From Eubacterium sp. AM49-13BH (lineage in GTDB: Bacteria; Bacillota; Clostridia; Lachnospirales; Lachnospiraceae): a stretch of 64,000 nt of DNA. The first letter of the stretch is position 1, and each line of letters opens with the position of its first letter. The stretch is taken from assembly GCF_003464165.1 (NCBI RefSeq), contig NZ_QSEK01000001.1, forward strand, positions 68,389 to 132,388. Direction: 5' to 3'. The notes under the pieces are model-generated. The model made no database searches. It had not been told where the DNA came from and saw only the letters and a program-made list of their open reading frames with translations. The position numbers and the translations under genes are program-made. Below, piece by piece: positions 20,093-28,967 of the stretch.

Positions 20093-20884
20093 ATGAATCA
20101 GATTAAAGAAATATATGAATACAGGGAAATGATAATAAGTCTTGTTCGAAAGGATTTGAGAGGAAGATATAAGGGATCAGTTCTTGGATTTTTCTGGACG
20201 TTTTTAAACCCTTTGTTACAGCTTGTTGTATTTACACTTGTATTTTCTATTATTATGAAACAGGAATACGAGCAGTATTACATATTCTTATTTGTTGCAC
20301 TTGTACCATGGATGTTCTTTGCATCGAGTGTACAGGATGGCTCAACCAGTGTTTTACGAGATAAAGAAATGGTTAAAAAGATATATTTTCCACGAGAAGT
20401 ACTGCCTATTGCAACTGTAACAAGTGGATTTGTGAATATGCTTCTTACGTTTCTTGTTATATTTGTTGTCCTGATTTTTTCAGGAAGGGGAATTAATCCG
20501 GTTGCGTTATTATGCCTTCCTGTTGTTATGATAGTTGAATATATTCTCTGTCTTGGTGTTGGACTTATCGTAGCATCAGTAACAGTATATCTTAGAGATT
20601 TACAATATATTCTTGGAATTATTGTCATGGCACTGCAGTATCTTACACCTGTAATGTATGGAGTTGATGTTGTTGAGAATGCACATGTTGGTAAATGGCT
20701 GATTACAATGTTTAACCTTAATCCCATGACATCAATTATTAAGATATACAGGCAGATTCTTTATTATAAAGTCGTTCCGGAATTAAGTGACCTTTTATTA
20801 TCACTTGTTATGGGAATTGTATTTATAGTTATTGGAGAATTACTTTTTACGAAGCTTCAAAAAGGATTTGCAGAAGAATTTTAA
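20093..20884 (+). CDS. wzm: Polysaccharide/teichoic acid ABC exporter, permease
   Basis: A 263-residue ABC-2 type permease with six helices. LVRKDLRGRYKGSVLGFFWT then FLNPLLQL is the standard N-terminus of Wzm/TagG/RfbA-type permeases, and YFPREVLPIATV is the coupling-helix region. It is followed after 35 bp by its ATPase with a Wzt-type C-terminal domain. Together they export the finished lipid-linked polymer. Presence of this exporter and a flippase in one locus suggests two polymers, or a main chain and a decorated branch, are exported separately. Confidence 0.95.
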   Translation: MNQIKEIYEYREMIISLVRKDLRGRYKGSVLGFFWTFLNPLLQLVVFTLVFSIIMKQEYEQYYIFLFVALVPWMFFASSVQDGSTSVLRDKEMVKKIYFPREVLPIATVTSGFVNMLLTFLVIFVVLIFSGRGINPVALLCLPVVMIVEYILCLGVGLIVASVTVYLRDLQYILGIIVMALQYLTPVMYGVDVVENAHVGKWLITMFNLNPMTSIIKIYRQILYYKVVPELSDLLLSLVMGIVFIVIGELLFTKLQKGFAEEF

Positions 20885-20919
20885 CAGATATATGCATATA
20901 GAAAGAAAGAGAGATTACC

Positions 20920-22155
20920 ATGGAAAATCAGGTAGCAATTGAAGTAAAAAATGTCACTAAGAGCTTTAAGGTTTACTATGATAAGGGAAAAGAATTAAAA
21001 GAAAAAATGCTTTTCTGGAAGAGAAACAGATACGAAAACCGTGTTGTTCTCGATGATGTGAGCTTCACTATCAAAAGAGGTGAAGCTGTCGGTTTAGTAG
21101 GAAAGAATGGTTGTGGTAAAAGTACAACACTTAAGATGTTAACAAGAATTATTTATCCGGATTCTGGTTCAATCACAATGCATGGAAGAGTTTCTTCACT
21201 TATTGAGCTTGGAGCAGGGTTTCATCCAGATATGACAGGAAGAGAAAATATCTACACCAATGCATCTATTTTTGGACTTACAAAGAAGGAAATTGATGCC
21301 AGACTGGATGATATTATAAGTTTTTCAGAACTAGGCCAGTATATTGATAATCCGGTAAGAACATATTCATCAGGTATGTATATGAGACTTGCATTTTCAG
21401 TCGCTATTAACGTTGATGCAGATATTCTTCTTGTGGATGAAATACTTGCTGTTGGAGATGCGAATTTCCAGACAAAATGTTTTAACAAGATAAGAGAAAT
21501 CAAAGGACAGGGAACAACAATTGTAATTGTATCCCATTCTTTGGGTCAGATTGAGCAGATATGTGACAGGTCTATATGGATTAAGGATGGCAGGATTGAA
21601 AAAGAAGGCGATCCTAAGTCTGTTCATCTTGAGTATCTTGATTATATGAATAATGAGAGAATGGATGAAGAGGAAAGAGCAAGAGTTAAACAGCAAAGAA
21701 TTGAATCCGGACTTGAGGATGAGAACCGTTTTGGAACAGGTAACGTAAGATGTACTAATGTCAGACTTTTAGATGATAATGGAGACGAACAGGGAATGTT
21801 CAAATGCGGTGGTAATATGACTGTGCAGTTTGATTATCATGTTAATAATCCGGTCGAGAATGCCATTATTGGTGTGAAAATCAATAGAATTGATGGCGTG
21901 TATGTATATGGTACAGATACACGAATAGATAAATTCAAGAATTTTGAAATAAAACAGGATGGAACGGTCAGCCTGACATTTAAGGACATGCCAATTATTA
22001 AAGGACAGTATTATCTTGATATAAGTATAGAGTATTCTGAGGGGCTTCCTGAAGATTATCTTAAGCACGCAGCAAAGTTTGAGATAGTTTCAAGTCTTGA
22101 AGATATGGGAATTGCGCTTGTAGAACATGATTGGGATGTTTCAAAGATAAGATAG
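20920..22155 (+). CDS. wzt: Polysaccharide/teichoic acid ABC exporter, ATPase with Wzt-type C-domain
   Basis: The ATPase domain (about 1-245) has Walker A GLVGKNGCGKSTTLKML, the signature YSSGMYMRLAFSVA and Walker B DILLVDEILAVGD, with the H-loop SHSLGQIEQIC. The C-terminal 160 residues form a beta-sandwich like the carbohydrate-binding domain of Wzt proteins that recognise the terminal cap of the chain. That suggests the polymer is ended by a specific group before export. Pairs with the permease at 20093-20884. Confidence 0.95.
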   Translation: MENQVAIEVKNVTKSFKVYYDKGKELKEKMLFWKRNRYENRVVLDDVSFTIKRGEAVGLVGKNGCGKSTTLKMLTRIIYPDSGSITMHGRVSSLIELGAGFHPDMTGRENIYTNASIFGLTKKEIDARLDDIISFSELGQYIDNPVRTYSSGMYMRLAFSVAINVDADILLVDEILAVGDANFQTKCFNKIREIKGQGTTIVIVSHSLGQIEQICDRSIWIKDGRIEKEGDPKSVHLEYLDYMNNERMDEEERARVKQQRIESGLEDENRFGTGNVRCTNVRLLDDNGDEQGMFKCGGNMTVQFDYHVNNPVENAIIGVKINRIDGVYVYGTDTRIDKFKNFEIKQDGTVSLTFKDMPIIKGQYYLDISIEYSEGLPEDYLKHAAKFEIVSSLEDMGIALVEHDWDVSKIR

Positions 22156-22179
22156 TTTTCGAAAAGGTTGGAGTGAAAG

Positions 22180-24681
22180 ATGAATAGAAGTAAATATATA
22201 GATAATATTCAGTTTAGTGAAAATAATAATAAGCTTCATGCACATATTGTCGGCTGGTATACAGGTGGAAAGATAGACGATCATCAGTTTTATGTGGTTG
22301 TTGATGGCCGTGAAGCAGAATCACATTTTGAGAGAGTTGACCGTTTTGATATTGCAAGCCAGAATAATATGAGCAGCGGTAAAAGAATAGGTTTTAATCT
22401 CGTGAGTGACATAGATGGATATGAAGCTATAGAAACATTGCAGCTAAGGGTAAGAAATGCTGGAAAAGATGAGCTTTTATTAGAGATGAATAAAAGAAAC
22501 ATCAAAAATATAGTTGCCCAGACAGCTATAGAATACAATATTGATGAGGCAATTCTTATCAACTCTGAAGGAAAAGAAGCAAGATTAAAGGTTACAGGAT
22601 GGGCTGTAGGACATGGTGGAGATCTTTCAGTAAAGTTTACAGATAAGGCTGGAAATGAACTTAAGCATACAAGCAAATATTTTAACAGAGTTGACCTTTA
22701 TATGAGAGGATATGCAGATGATCCTAAAGATAAAATTGGCTTTGAAACAGAGATTTTAACTGATAAAGAAGACGCTGTTATTCATCTTAGTATGGGCAGA
22801 TATAAAAAAGATGCTGATATATTCTCGGAAATCAGGAAACAGGCAAGAGCAAGAAAGAGAGCACACATAAGACAGTTTACATCAATTGCAACACCTGGCA
22901 ATGTTGCACATCTTGTTGGATATGGATTTAAGCACGGATTCGGAGATTTAAGAGAAGAAGCTTACAGAATGATAACTAATGGTGAAGAATCACAAGAGGT
23001 TATTTATCAGAATTGGTTTGAAAAGCATAAAGTCACAAAAGAAGAACTTGAAAAACAGGCAAAGCACAAGTTTGACTATGAACCTGTTATCAGCATTGTT
23101 GTGCCAACATACAACACTCCAATTAAATATTTAAGAGAGATGATTGATTCTGTAGTGAACCAGTCATATCCACACTGGCAGTTATGTATTGCAGATGGAA
23201 GTGGCGGAAACAAAGCTCTTGAAAAGACTCTTAAGGAGTATGCTGATAAGGATAAGAGAGTAAAATATCAGATTCTTGAGAGTAACAGAGGTATTGCTGG
23301 AAATACAAATGCTGCACTTGACATGGCAGATGGAGATGTATTAGGGCTTCTTGATCATGATGATACATTGGAGCCGGATGCTCTTTATGAAGTTGTAAAA
23401 TGTTTTCAGGACAGGGAAGTTGATGCTGTATATACAGATGAAGATAAAATCCTTGGACCTGACTGGAGAAATGTTGAAGCGCATTTTAAACCGGATTTTA
23501 ATCTTGATTTATTAAGATCAAACAACTATATTACACATTTCTTCTGTGCTAAAAAAGAGATTATTACATCAGTAGGTGGGTTTAAAGAGAAATATGATGG
23601 TGCACAGGATTATGATGTTATTTTAAGATGTTATGAGAAATCAAGAAAAGTGGCGCATGTAGCTAAGATTCTTTATCATTGGAGAATGCATCCTAATTCA
23701 ACAGCTGCTAATCCACAGAGTAAATCTTATTGTCATGTTGCAGGACAGAAGGCTATACAGGATCACCTTGACAGAGTTGGTGTTAAGGGTGAGGTAATAA
23801 TGAGTGAAGTATTCTGTACATACAGAGTAAAGTATGAAAGAGAATCCAGCCCATTAGTTTCAATTGTAATACCTAACAAAGATCATATTGCTGATCTTAA
23901 ATTGTGCATAGATTCTGTTCAGGAGAAGAGTTCATATAGAAACATTGAATTTATTGTTGTAGAAAACAATAGTACGGAAAAAGAAACATTTGAGTATTAT
24001 GATTCTGTTCAGAAACAGTATGATAATGTCAGAGTTGTTAAATGGGAGAAAGAATTTAATTATTCTGCAATTAACAATTTTGGTGTCAGGTTTGCTAATG
24101 GTGAGTATATTTTACTTCTTAATAATGATACAGAAATCATTAACCCAGAATCAATAGAAGATATGCTTGCAAACTGTATGCGTAAGGAAGTTGGTATTGT
24201 CGGTGCCAAGCTTTTCTATAATGATGATACTGTTCAGCATGGCGGAGTAATTCTTGGATTTGGTGGAGTTGCAGGACATGCATGCGTAGGAATTGACAAA
24301 CGTGACCCTGGTTATTTTGCAAGGGCATTCTTAAGTTGTGATTATAGTGCAGTTACTGCTGCATGTATGATGATTTCTAAGGAGCTTTATAATGAAGTGG
24401 GTGGTTTCTCTGAGGAATATGCAGTTGCATTTAACGATGTAGATTTCTGCATGAAGGTAAGAGAAAAAGGATACCTTGTTGTATATGATGCATTTTCACA
24501 GTGGTATCACTATGAATCAAAGTCAAGAGGATTGGATGATACAGCAGAAAAAATGGAAAGATTCAAGGGCGAAGTAGACAGATTTCAGGAGAAATGGAAA
24601 AAACAGCTTGATGCAGGAGACCCATATTATAATAAGAATTTCTCACTTACAAAAGCTGTATTTATGCTGGATAAGGAATAG
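22180..24681 (+). CDS. Bifunctional double-GT2 glycosyltransferase with N-terminal beta domains
   Basis: An 833-residue protein. Residues 1-235 look like two beta-rich modules of similar build (each with GW-x-x-G and RVDxxD/RVDLYM). The first GT2 domain (about 305-545) starts ISIVVPTYNTPIKYLREMID and has LGLLDHDDTLEPDALYEV. The second (about 565-800) starts VSIVIPNKDHIADLKLCIDS, has LLLNNDTEIINPESI, GIVGAKLFYNDDTVQHGGVI and AVTAACMMISKELYNEVGGF, close to WbbL-type rhamnosyltransferases. Directly after wzt, this suits a chain-elongating polymerase that makes an alternating linkage. Functions of the two active sites are inferred. Confidence 0.88.
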   Translation: MNRSKYIDNIQFSENNNKLHAHIVGWYTGGKIDDHQFYVVVDGREAESHFERVDRFDIASQNNMSSGKRIGFNLVSDIDGYEAIETLQLRVRNAGKDELLLEMNKRNIKNIVAQTAIEYNIDEAILINSEGKEARLKVTGWAVGHGGDLSVKFTDKAGNELKHTSKYFNRVDLYMRGYADDPKDKIGFETEILTDKEDAVIHLSMGRYKKDADIFSEIRKQARARKRAHIRQFTSIATPGNVAHLVGYGFKHGFGDLREEAYRMITNGEESQEVIYQNWFEKHKVTKEELEKQAKHKFDYEPVISIVVPTYNTPIKYLREMIDSVVNQSYPHWQLCIADGSGGNKALEKTLKEYADKDKRVKYQILESNRGIAGNTNAALDMADGDVLGLLDHDDTLEPDALYEVVKCFQDREVDAVYTDEDKILGPDWRNVEAHFKPDFNLDLLRSNNYITHFFCAKKEIITSVGGFKEKYDGAQDYDVILRCYEKSRKVAHVAKILYHWRMHPNSTAANPQSKSYCHVAGQKAIQDHLDRVGVKGEVIMSEVFCTYRVKYERESSPLVSIVIPNKDHIADLKLCIDSVQEKSSYRNIEFIVVENNSTEKETFEYYDSVQKQYDNVRVVKWEKEFNYSAINNFGVRFANGEYILLLNNDTEIINPESIEDMLANCMRKEVGIVGAKLFYNDDTVQHGGVILGFGGVAGHACVGIDKRDPGYFARAFLSCDYSAVTAACMMISKELYNEVGGFSEEYAVAFNDVDFCMKVREKGYLVVYDAFSQWYHYESKSRGLDDTAEKMERFKGEVDRFQEKWKKQLDAGDPYYNKNFSLTKAVFMLDKE

Positions 24682-24727
24682 CTGGTTGTATGTGTAATTA
24701 CACATGGATAAGGAAGATGGTATTTTT

Positions 24728-26392
24728 ATGAAGATAATGAAACAAAAGATAAAACTGCTGTGTCCACAGCTTATATTTTTGATTGTGACATTCTGTATAT
24801 TTATGCCATCATCTTTATTTCTTGGCAATATTGATCAATTTGCAGTGGGATTCACAGCACTTATACCGCTTCTTATGGCAGCGTCGTTAATTACGGCGGC
24901 AGTTGTTATACTGATAGGTCTGATTGTGCCAAAGAAGATATATAACATATATGCAGCAGTTATATTTGGCGGTGCACTTGCTGCTTATGTGCAGGGTAAT
25001 TTCCTTAATCCGGATTTTGGTGTCCTTAATGGAAGGCAGATACAGTGGAGCCAGTTCAGGGTTAATGGAATAATAAGTACAGTTGTATGGATAGTACTTA
25101 TAGTTGTTCCGGCAGTTATTGTATGCTTTAAGAAAGATATCATGACCAAGATAATGAAGTGGGGAAGCCTTTTTATAGCAAGCATACAGATTGTCACACT
25201 TGTGGTCCTTATTATATCTTCAAAAAGAACTGTTGATTATTCATATGTAGTGACTAAGAATAATGAGTTTGTGTTATCTTCGCAGGGCAATGTAGTGGTA
25301 TTCATTGTTGATACACTTGATAATGATGATGCACAGAATTATGTTATTGACAGATACAGTGAAGAACTAAAGGATTTTACTTATTTTGATAATATGATAG
25401 GCGGCGGTGCACCTACAGCACTTGGAGTTCCGCTTATGCTTACAGGTTATCAGTATGATACCACACAGTCACTGGCTGATTACAGAAAGAAAGCATATGA
25501 AGAAGGTACGCTTATTCAGGATATGTCAGATAACGGATATGATGTTAAGTTGTATACTTCAAGTGAATATCTTAATGGAGTTAATCAGGAGGCAGTAGCC
25601 AATACTGCAGGTGGACAGAGATACAGAATATCAGACAAAGTTCAATTTTTTAAGAATATATATAAAATGTCGGCATTCTATGCATTTCCACAGATTATAA
25701 AACAGTATTTCTGGTTTTATGGTGATGATTTTGCAGCATGTCAGGCTCCAAAGAATAACAATATTATTCAATATGAACTGGATGATTCACAGTTGTATGC
25801 TGATTTTAAGAATAATAGCGGTATAACAGTTGATGCTGGAAATAAAACATTTACACTGTATCATATGGTAGGAGCACATGCACCATATGAAATGAATGAA
25901 CAGTGTGTAGATGTGGGAGAAACAGGGACTTCTCTTGATAAGCAGATACAGGGTGTATTCAGATATATTAATGAATATATGCAGCAGATGAAGGATAAAG
26001 GTGTATATGATAACAGCACAGTTATAATTACAGCTGACCACGGCGGATATGGATTGTATGAACGTCCTGCTGTATTTGTGAAAATGGCTGATACTCATAA
26101 TGATGTAATGCAGGTTAATTCAGATTCTGTAACATTTAAGAATCTGTATGCTACTTATGGCAAGGCAGCACTTGGACAGAAGAGTAATTATGGAAATACG
26201 CTTTTTGATATGGCTGGTGTTTCTCAGTCAAGATATCATGTAGCACCATGGGATGTGTCAAAAGGTATGTACCCGGCAGATGAATATCTTAAAAACAGAG
26301 ATTATTCGGTGTTTAGAATAGATGGGGACGCTGTTAATCCACAGATATCTGTAATTAAAGATGAGCAGCAGATGAAGAATATTAATAATTAA
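24728..26392 (+). CDS. Second membrane sulfatase-fold transferase (EptA/LtaS-like)
   Basis: Paralogue of the protein at 15711-17360. Four or five N-terminal helices, then an outside domain with VVFIVDTLDNDDAQN, GGGAPTALGVPLMLTG where the Thr occupies the EptA nucleophile place, YHMVGAHAPYEMN and IITADHGGYGLYERPAV. I use ATG 24728 (GGAAG upstream); an in-frame ATG at 24704 is possible. It ends the first assembly block and is followed by a terminator. It probably moves a phospho-alcohol from phospholipid to the polymer. The two copies differ in the nucleophile region, so they may use different acceptors. Confidence 0.78.
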   Translation: MKIMKQKIKLLCPQLIFLIVTFCIFMPSSLFLGNIDQFAVGFTALIPLLMAASLITAAVVILIGLIVPKKIYNIYAAVIFGGALAAYVQGNFLNPDFGVLNGRQIQWSQFRVNGIISTVVWIVLIVVPAVIVCFKKDIMTKIMKWGSLFIASIQIVTLVVLIISSKRTVDYSYVVTKNNEFVLSSQGNVVVFIVDTLDNDDAQNYVIDRYSEELKDFTYFDNMIGGGAPTALGVPLMLTGYQYDTTQSLADYRKKAYEEGTLIQDMSDNGYDVKLYTSSEYLNGVNQEAVANTAGGQRYRISDKVQFFKNIYKMSAFYAFPQIIKQYFWFYGDDFAACQAPKNNNIIQYELDDSQLYADFKNNSGITVDAGNKTFTLYHMVGAHAPYEMNEQCVDVGETGTSLDKQIQGVFRYINEYMQQMKDKGVYDNSTVIITADHGGYGLYERPAVFVKMADTHNDVMQVNSDSVTFKNLYATYGKAALGQKSNYGNTLFDMAGVSQSRYHVAPWDVSKGMYPADEYLKNRDYSVFRIDGDAVNPQISVIKDEQQMKNINN

Positions 26393-26401
26393 TGATGAAG
26401 C

Positions 26402-26441
26402 AGCAGCTATAGCCATGAAAGGTTTATAGCTGCTTATTTTT
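26402..26441 (+). terminator. Rho-independent terminator
   Basis: Stem AGCAGCTATA (26402-26411) pairs with TATAGCTGCT (26425-26434), followed by TATTTTTAT. It closes the assembly block upstream of the permease gene. Confidence 0.85.
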
Positions 26442-26465
26442 ATACTGGTAATTTAGTTTATTATC

Positions 26466-26474
26466 TGATATAAT
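26466..26474 (+). promoter_or_regulatory. Extended -10 promoter of the head-group locus
   Basis: TGATATAAT at 26466-26474 is an extended -10 just after the terminator and 65 bp before the permease ATG. The -35 region (TGGTAA at 26446) is weak, as is usual for extended -10 promoters. Confidence 0.45.
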
Positions 26475-26538
26475 CCATTCTGTTCACGCAGATGGACAAA
26501 AATATGACCGAACGAATAAACTGTGAGAGGGGATATTT

Positions 26539-28014
26539 ATGAATGAGAATAATCAGCTGGTTCGTGCTTTAGGGCTTAAAGAATCAATTAGTATGACAAT
26601 TGGAACCGTTGTAGGTGTAGGACTTTTTACCTGTGGTTCAGCACAGATAGGAAGTGTAGGCTCATGGATAATAGGATTTACCTTTGTTGCACTTCTTATA
26701 TCTATATGGCCATGTCTTATATATGGAGAGATGTCTGCAGCACTTCCTTGTGCTGGTGGAACATATAATTATGCCAAGAGAGGACTTAACAGAGTATGGG
26801 CTAATATGGCAGGATGGCATTATATAGTATCTGTTGTAGCTATTGGTGCAGGTGAAACGCTTGCATTTGCCAATTATTTTAAGATTCTTATGGAACAGCT
26901 TGGAATAAGTATCGTTAAGCTTGATTCAAGAATTATAGCTATTATCCTTGTTGCAGTTTTCCTTATTCTTAATTTCAGAGGTATTGAGCAGTCAGGTAAG
27001 GCACAGACAGCATTCATGTTTTTCTTCTGGGGCTGTTCAGTGTGCTGGTTCCTTTATATGATACCTAAGGTTCATGTTGAATATTTTGGTGGAATAGCAA
27101 TGAATTCATTGCCTCCATTTAATGAGATGATGTATATATTTGGTCTTGTATGGTGGTGCTATACAGGATTTGAGACATGCGTATCTATGGGAGCAGAGAC
27201 TAAGTATCCACAGTATACACTTCCAAGAGCATTAAAGATTTCGGTATTTATGGTATTTGCACTTAACGCATTATTCCAGTGGTTTCTTGTAGGTCTTGTG
27301 CCTAAGGAGTTTTATGGAATTCTTGCAGCGGCAGATGCTCCATATGCAGAAGGACTTAAGGCAGTCGGACTTGTCGGATTCCCTATTATACTTTTATGTA
27401 TTGGAATTGCATTTGGTGGGGATTTATCTACTATTAATCCGGGAATTGCTGCACCTGCAAGATACATTTATACAATGGCAGAAGATGGCGCATTACCAAA
27501 ATTCCTTGGAAAGATTCATCCTAAGTTCAAGACACCATATGTTGCTGTTATTGTGGTTGGTGTTATCAATTTTATACTTATTGCAACAGGTTCAATTAAT
27601 TACATAGCATCAGTATCGCTTATATCACTTGCTATATGTTATATGATAGGCTGCCTTTCATATATGGGGCTTAAGAAGAAGTATCCTGATATGAAGAGAC
27701 CTTATAAGGCGCCCCTTGGAGTTATTGGATGTATATTTACAATTGTTGTGTATTGCTTCATGTTAATATTTGCAGATAAGGCAGCTCTTATTACAGCCGG
27801 AATTATAACCGTAATATGTGTAATATTTTATTTTGCATATTCTCACAGAAAAGAATGTGTTATGCCGACAATTGAGGAAGAGATTGGTGTTATAGAAGAA
27901 CCGGATGAGCAGACTAAAGCTAAGATGGACAGACAGTACACCATATGGAAGGTATGCACAATTATTGTCACATGCATTGCACTTGGAATCTATATAATTC
28001 CAATGGTGCTGTAA
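26539..28014 (+). CDS. APC-superfamily amino acid/amine permease
   Basis: A 491-residue transporter with 12 helices. The N-terminus SISMTIGTVVGVGLFTCGSA has the APC substrate-binding G-[ST]-x-x-G-x-G-[LI]F-type loop, and GEMSAALPCAGGTYNYAKRG is the standard helix-2/3 region. Ribosome site AGAGGGG. It is followed after 9 bp by the winged-helix nucleotidyltransferase, so it belongs to that operon and may import the amino-alcohol or amino acid (choline, ethanolamine or serine) that is then activated. In classic lic loci the importer LicB is a different family, so this would be a functional replacement; that is inference. Confidence 0.9.
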   Translation: MNENNQLVRALGLKESISMTIGTVVGVGLFTCGSAQIGSVGSWIIGFTFVALLISIWPCLIYGEMSAALPCAGGTYNYAKRGLNRVWANMAGWHYIVSVVAIGAGETLAFANYFKILMEQLGISIVKLDSRIIAIILVAVFLILNFRGIEQSGKAQTAFMFFFWGCSVCWFLYMIPKVHVEYFGGIAMNSLPPFNEMMYIFGLVWWCYTGFETCVSMGAETKYPQYTLPRALKISVFMVFALNALFQWFLVGLVPKEFYGILAAADAPYAEGLKAVGLVGFPIILLCIGIAFGGDLSTINPGIAAPARYIYTMAEDGALPKFLGKIHPKFKTPYVAVIVVGVINFILIATGSINYIASVSLISLAICYMIGCLSYMGLKKKYPDMKRPYKAPLGVIGCIFTIVVYCFMLIFADKAALITAGIITVICVIFYFAYSHRKECVMPTIEEEIGVIEEPDEQTKAKMDRQYTIWKVCTIIVTCIALGIYIIPMVL

Positions 28015-28023
28015 GGAGGAATT

Positions 28024-28944
28024 ATGAATCGTTATCAGTTTGAAGTACTTACATATATTGAAAAGAATGGTAAGAAAGATTATCCGATGAGAACTCTTTC
28101 AGATACATTAAAGATTTCAGGAACAGCTATATCTAAGGCTCTGGATGAATTAGAAAATGACATGCTTATTAAAAAATGTGGAGACCAGATGGAGATTACT
28201 GAAAAAGGTCTTGAGGCACTTGAGCCATATCGTGTAAAAAGAGCGGTTATTATGGCAGCAGGATTTGGTTCAAGAATGGTTCCGGTTACATTAGACAGAC
28301 CAAAGCCTATGGTTGCTGTGAATGGAGTAAGAATTATTGATACATTACTTGATGCACTTGTTTCTGTAGGAATTAAGGATATAACTCTTGTAAGGGGCTA
28401 TAAGAAAGAAAAATTTGATGAGATTCTTGATAAATATCCATTTATCAATCTTATTGATAACGATATATATGATAAAACCAATAATATATCATCAGCAATG
28501 GCAGCATTAGAACATATTGACCAGTGCTATTTATGTGAGGCAGACCTGTATATATCTAATCCGGCTATTATCACAAAGTATCAGTACTGCAGCAATATCC
28601 TTGGCTCTTATTCGTTAGAGACTGATGACTGGAGTTTTAAGCTTGATAATGGACATATAACAGATTACCAGAAGGGGAATACATATTGCTTTAATTATTA
28701 TGGAATATCGTACTGGACTAAGGAAGACAGCGCAAGATTAAGAGAAGACTTTGCACAGGTATATAATGAAGAGCCGGAGGGCAATGATTATTTCTGGGAG
28801 TTCATTCCACTTGTGCTTCGCAAGGAAAGATATGCGGTAGAGGTAAGACCTTGCGAGAAATCAGATATTATGGAGATAGATAATTTTTATGAGCTGGTAC
28901 AGTTAGATCCTTCTTATAAGGATTATCCGGGACAGGAACAGTAA
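28024..28944 (+). CDS. Winged-helix domain fused to a LicC-like nucleotidyltransferase
   Basis: Residues 1-72 form a winged helix of MarR/ArsR type (RTLSDTLKISGTAISKALDE, wing LIKKCGDQMEITEKGLEAL). Residues 73-306 are a sugar-nucleotidyltransferase fold of the LicC kind (AVIMAAGFGSRMVPVTLDRP then KPMVAVNGVRIIDTLL, and later NDIYDKTNNISSAMAAL and LCEADLYI with the metal-binding Asp). LicC makes CDP-choline from CTP and phosphocholine. A shared linker EALEPYRV joins the two domains both here and in the protein at 30559, so this is an established architecture, not a chance fusion. The HTH may regulate the operon in response to substrate or serve as a scaffold. Confidence 0.85.
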   Translation: MNRYQFEVLTYIEKNGKKDYPMRTLSDTLKISGTAISKALDELENDMLIKKCGDQMEITEKGLEALEPYRVKRAVIMAAGFGSRMVPVTLDRPKPMVAVNGVRIIDTLLDALVSVGIKDITLVRGYKKEKFDEILDKYPFINLIDNDIYDKTNNISSAMAALEHIDQCYLCEADLYISNPAIITKYQYCSNILGSYSLETDDWSFKLDNGHITDYQKGNTYCFNYYGISYWTKEDSARLREDFAQVYNEEPEGNDYFWEFIPLVLRKERYAVEVRPCEKSDIMEIDNFYELVQLDPSYKDYPGQEQ

Positions 28945-28967
28945 ATGCAGATATAAAGGGAAGGTAA

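Noticed and set aside
20278..20727. 149-codon minus-strand frame opposite the Wzm permease
   Set aside because: Shadow of a well-supported membrane-protein gene; Thr/Ile-rich text results from the complementary strand.
22290..22676. 128-codon minus-strand frame inside the double-GT2 gene
   Set aside because: Overlaps a clear coding region on the other strand and has atypical composition.
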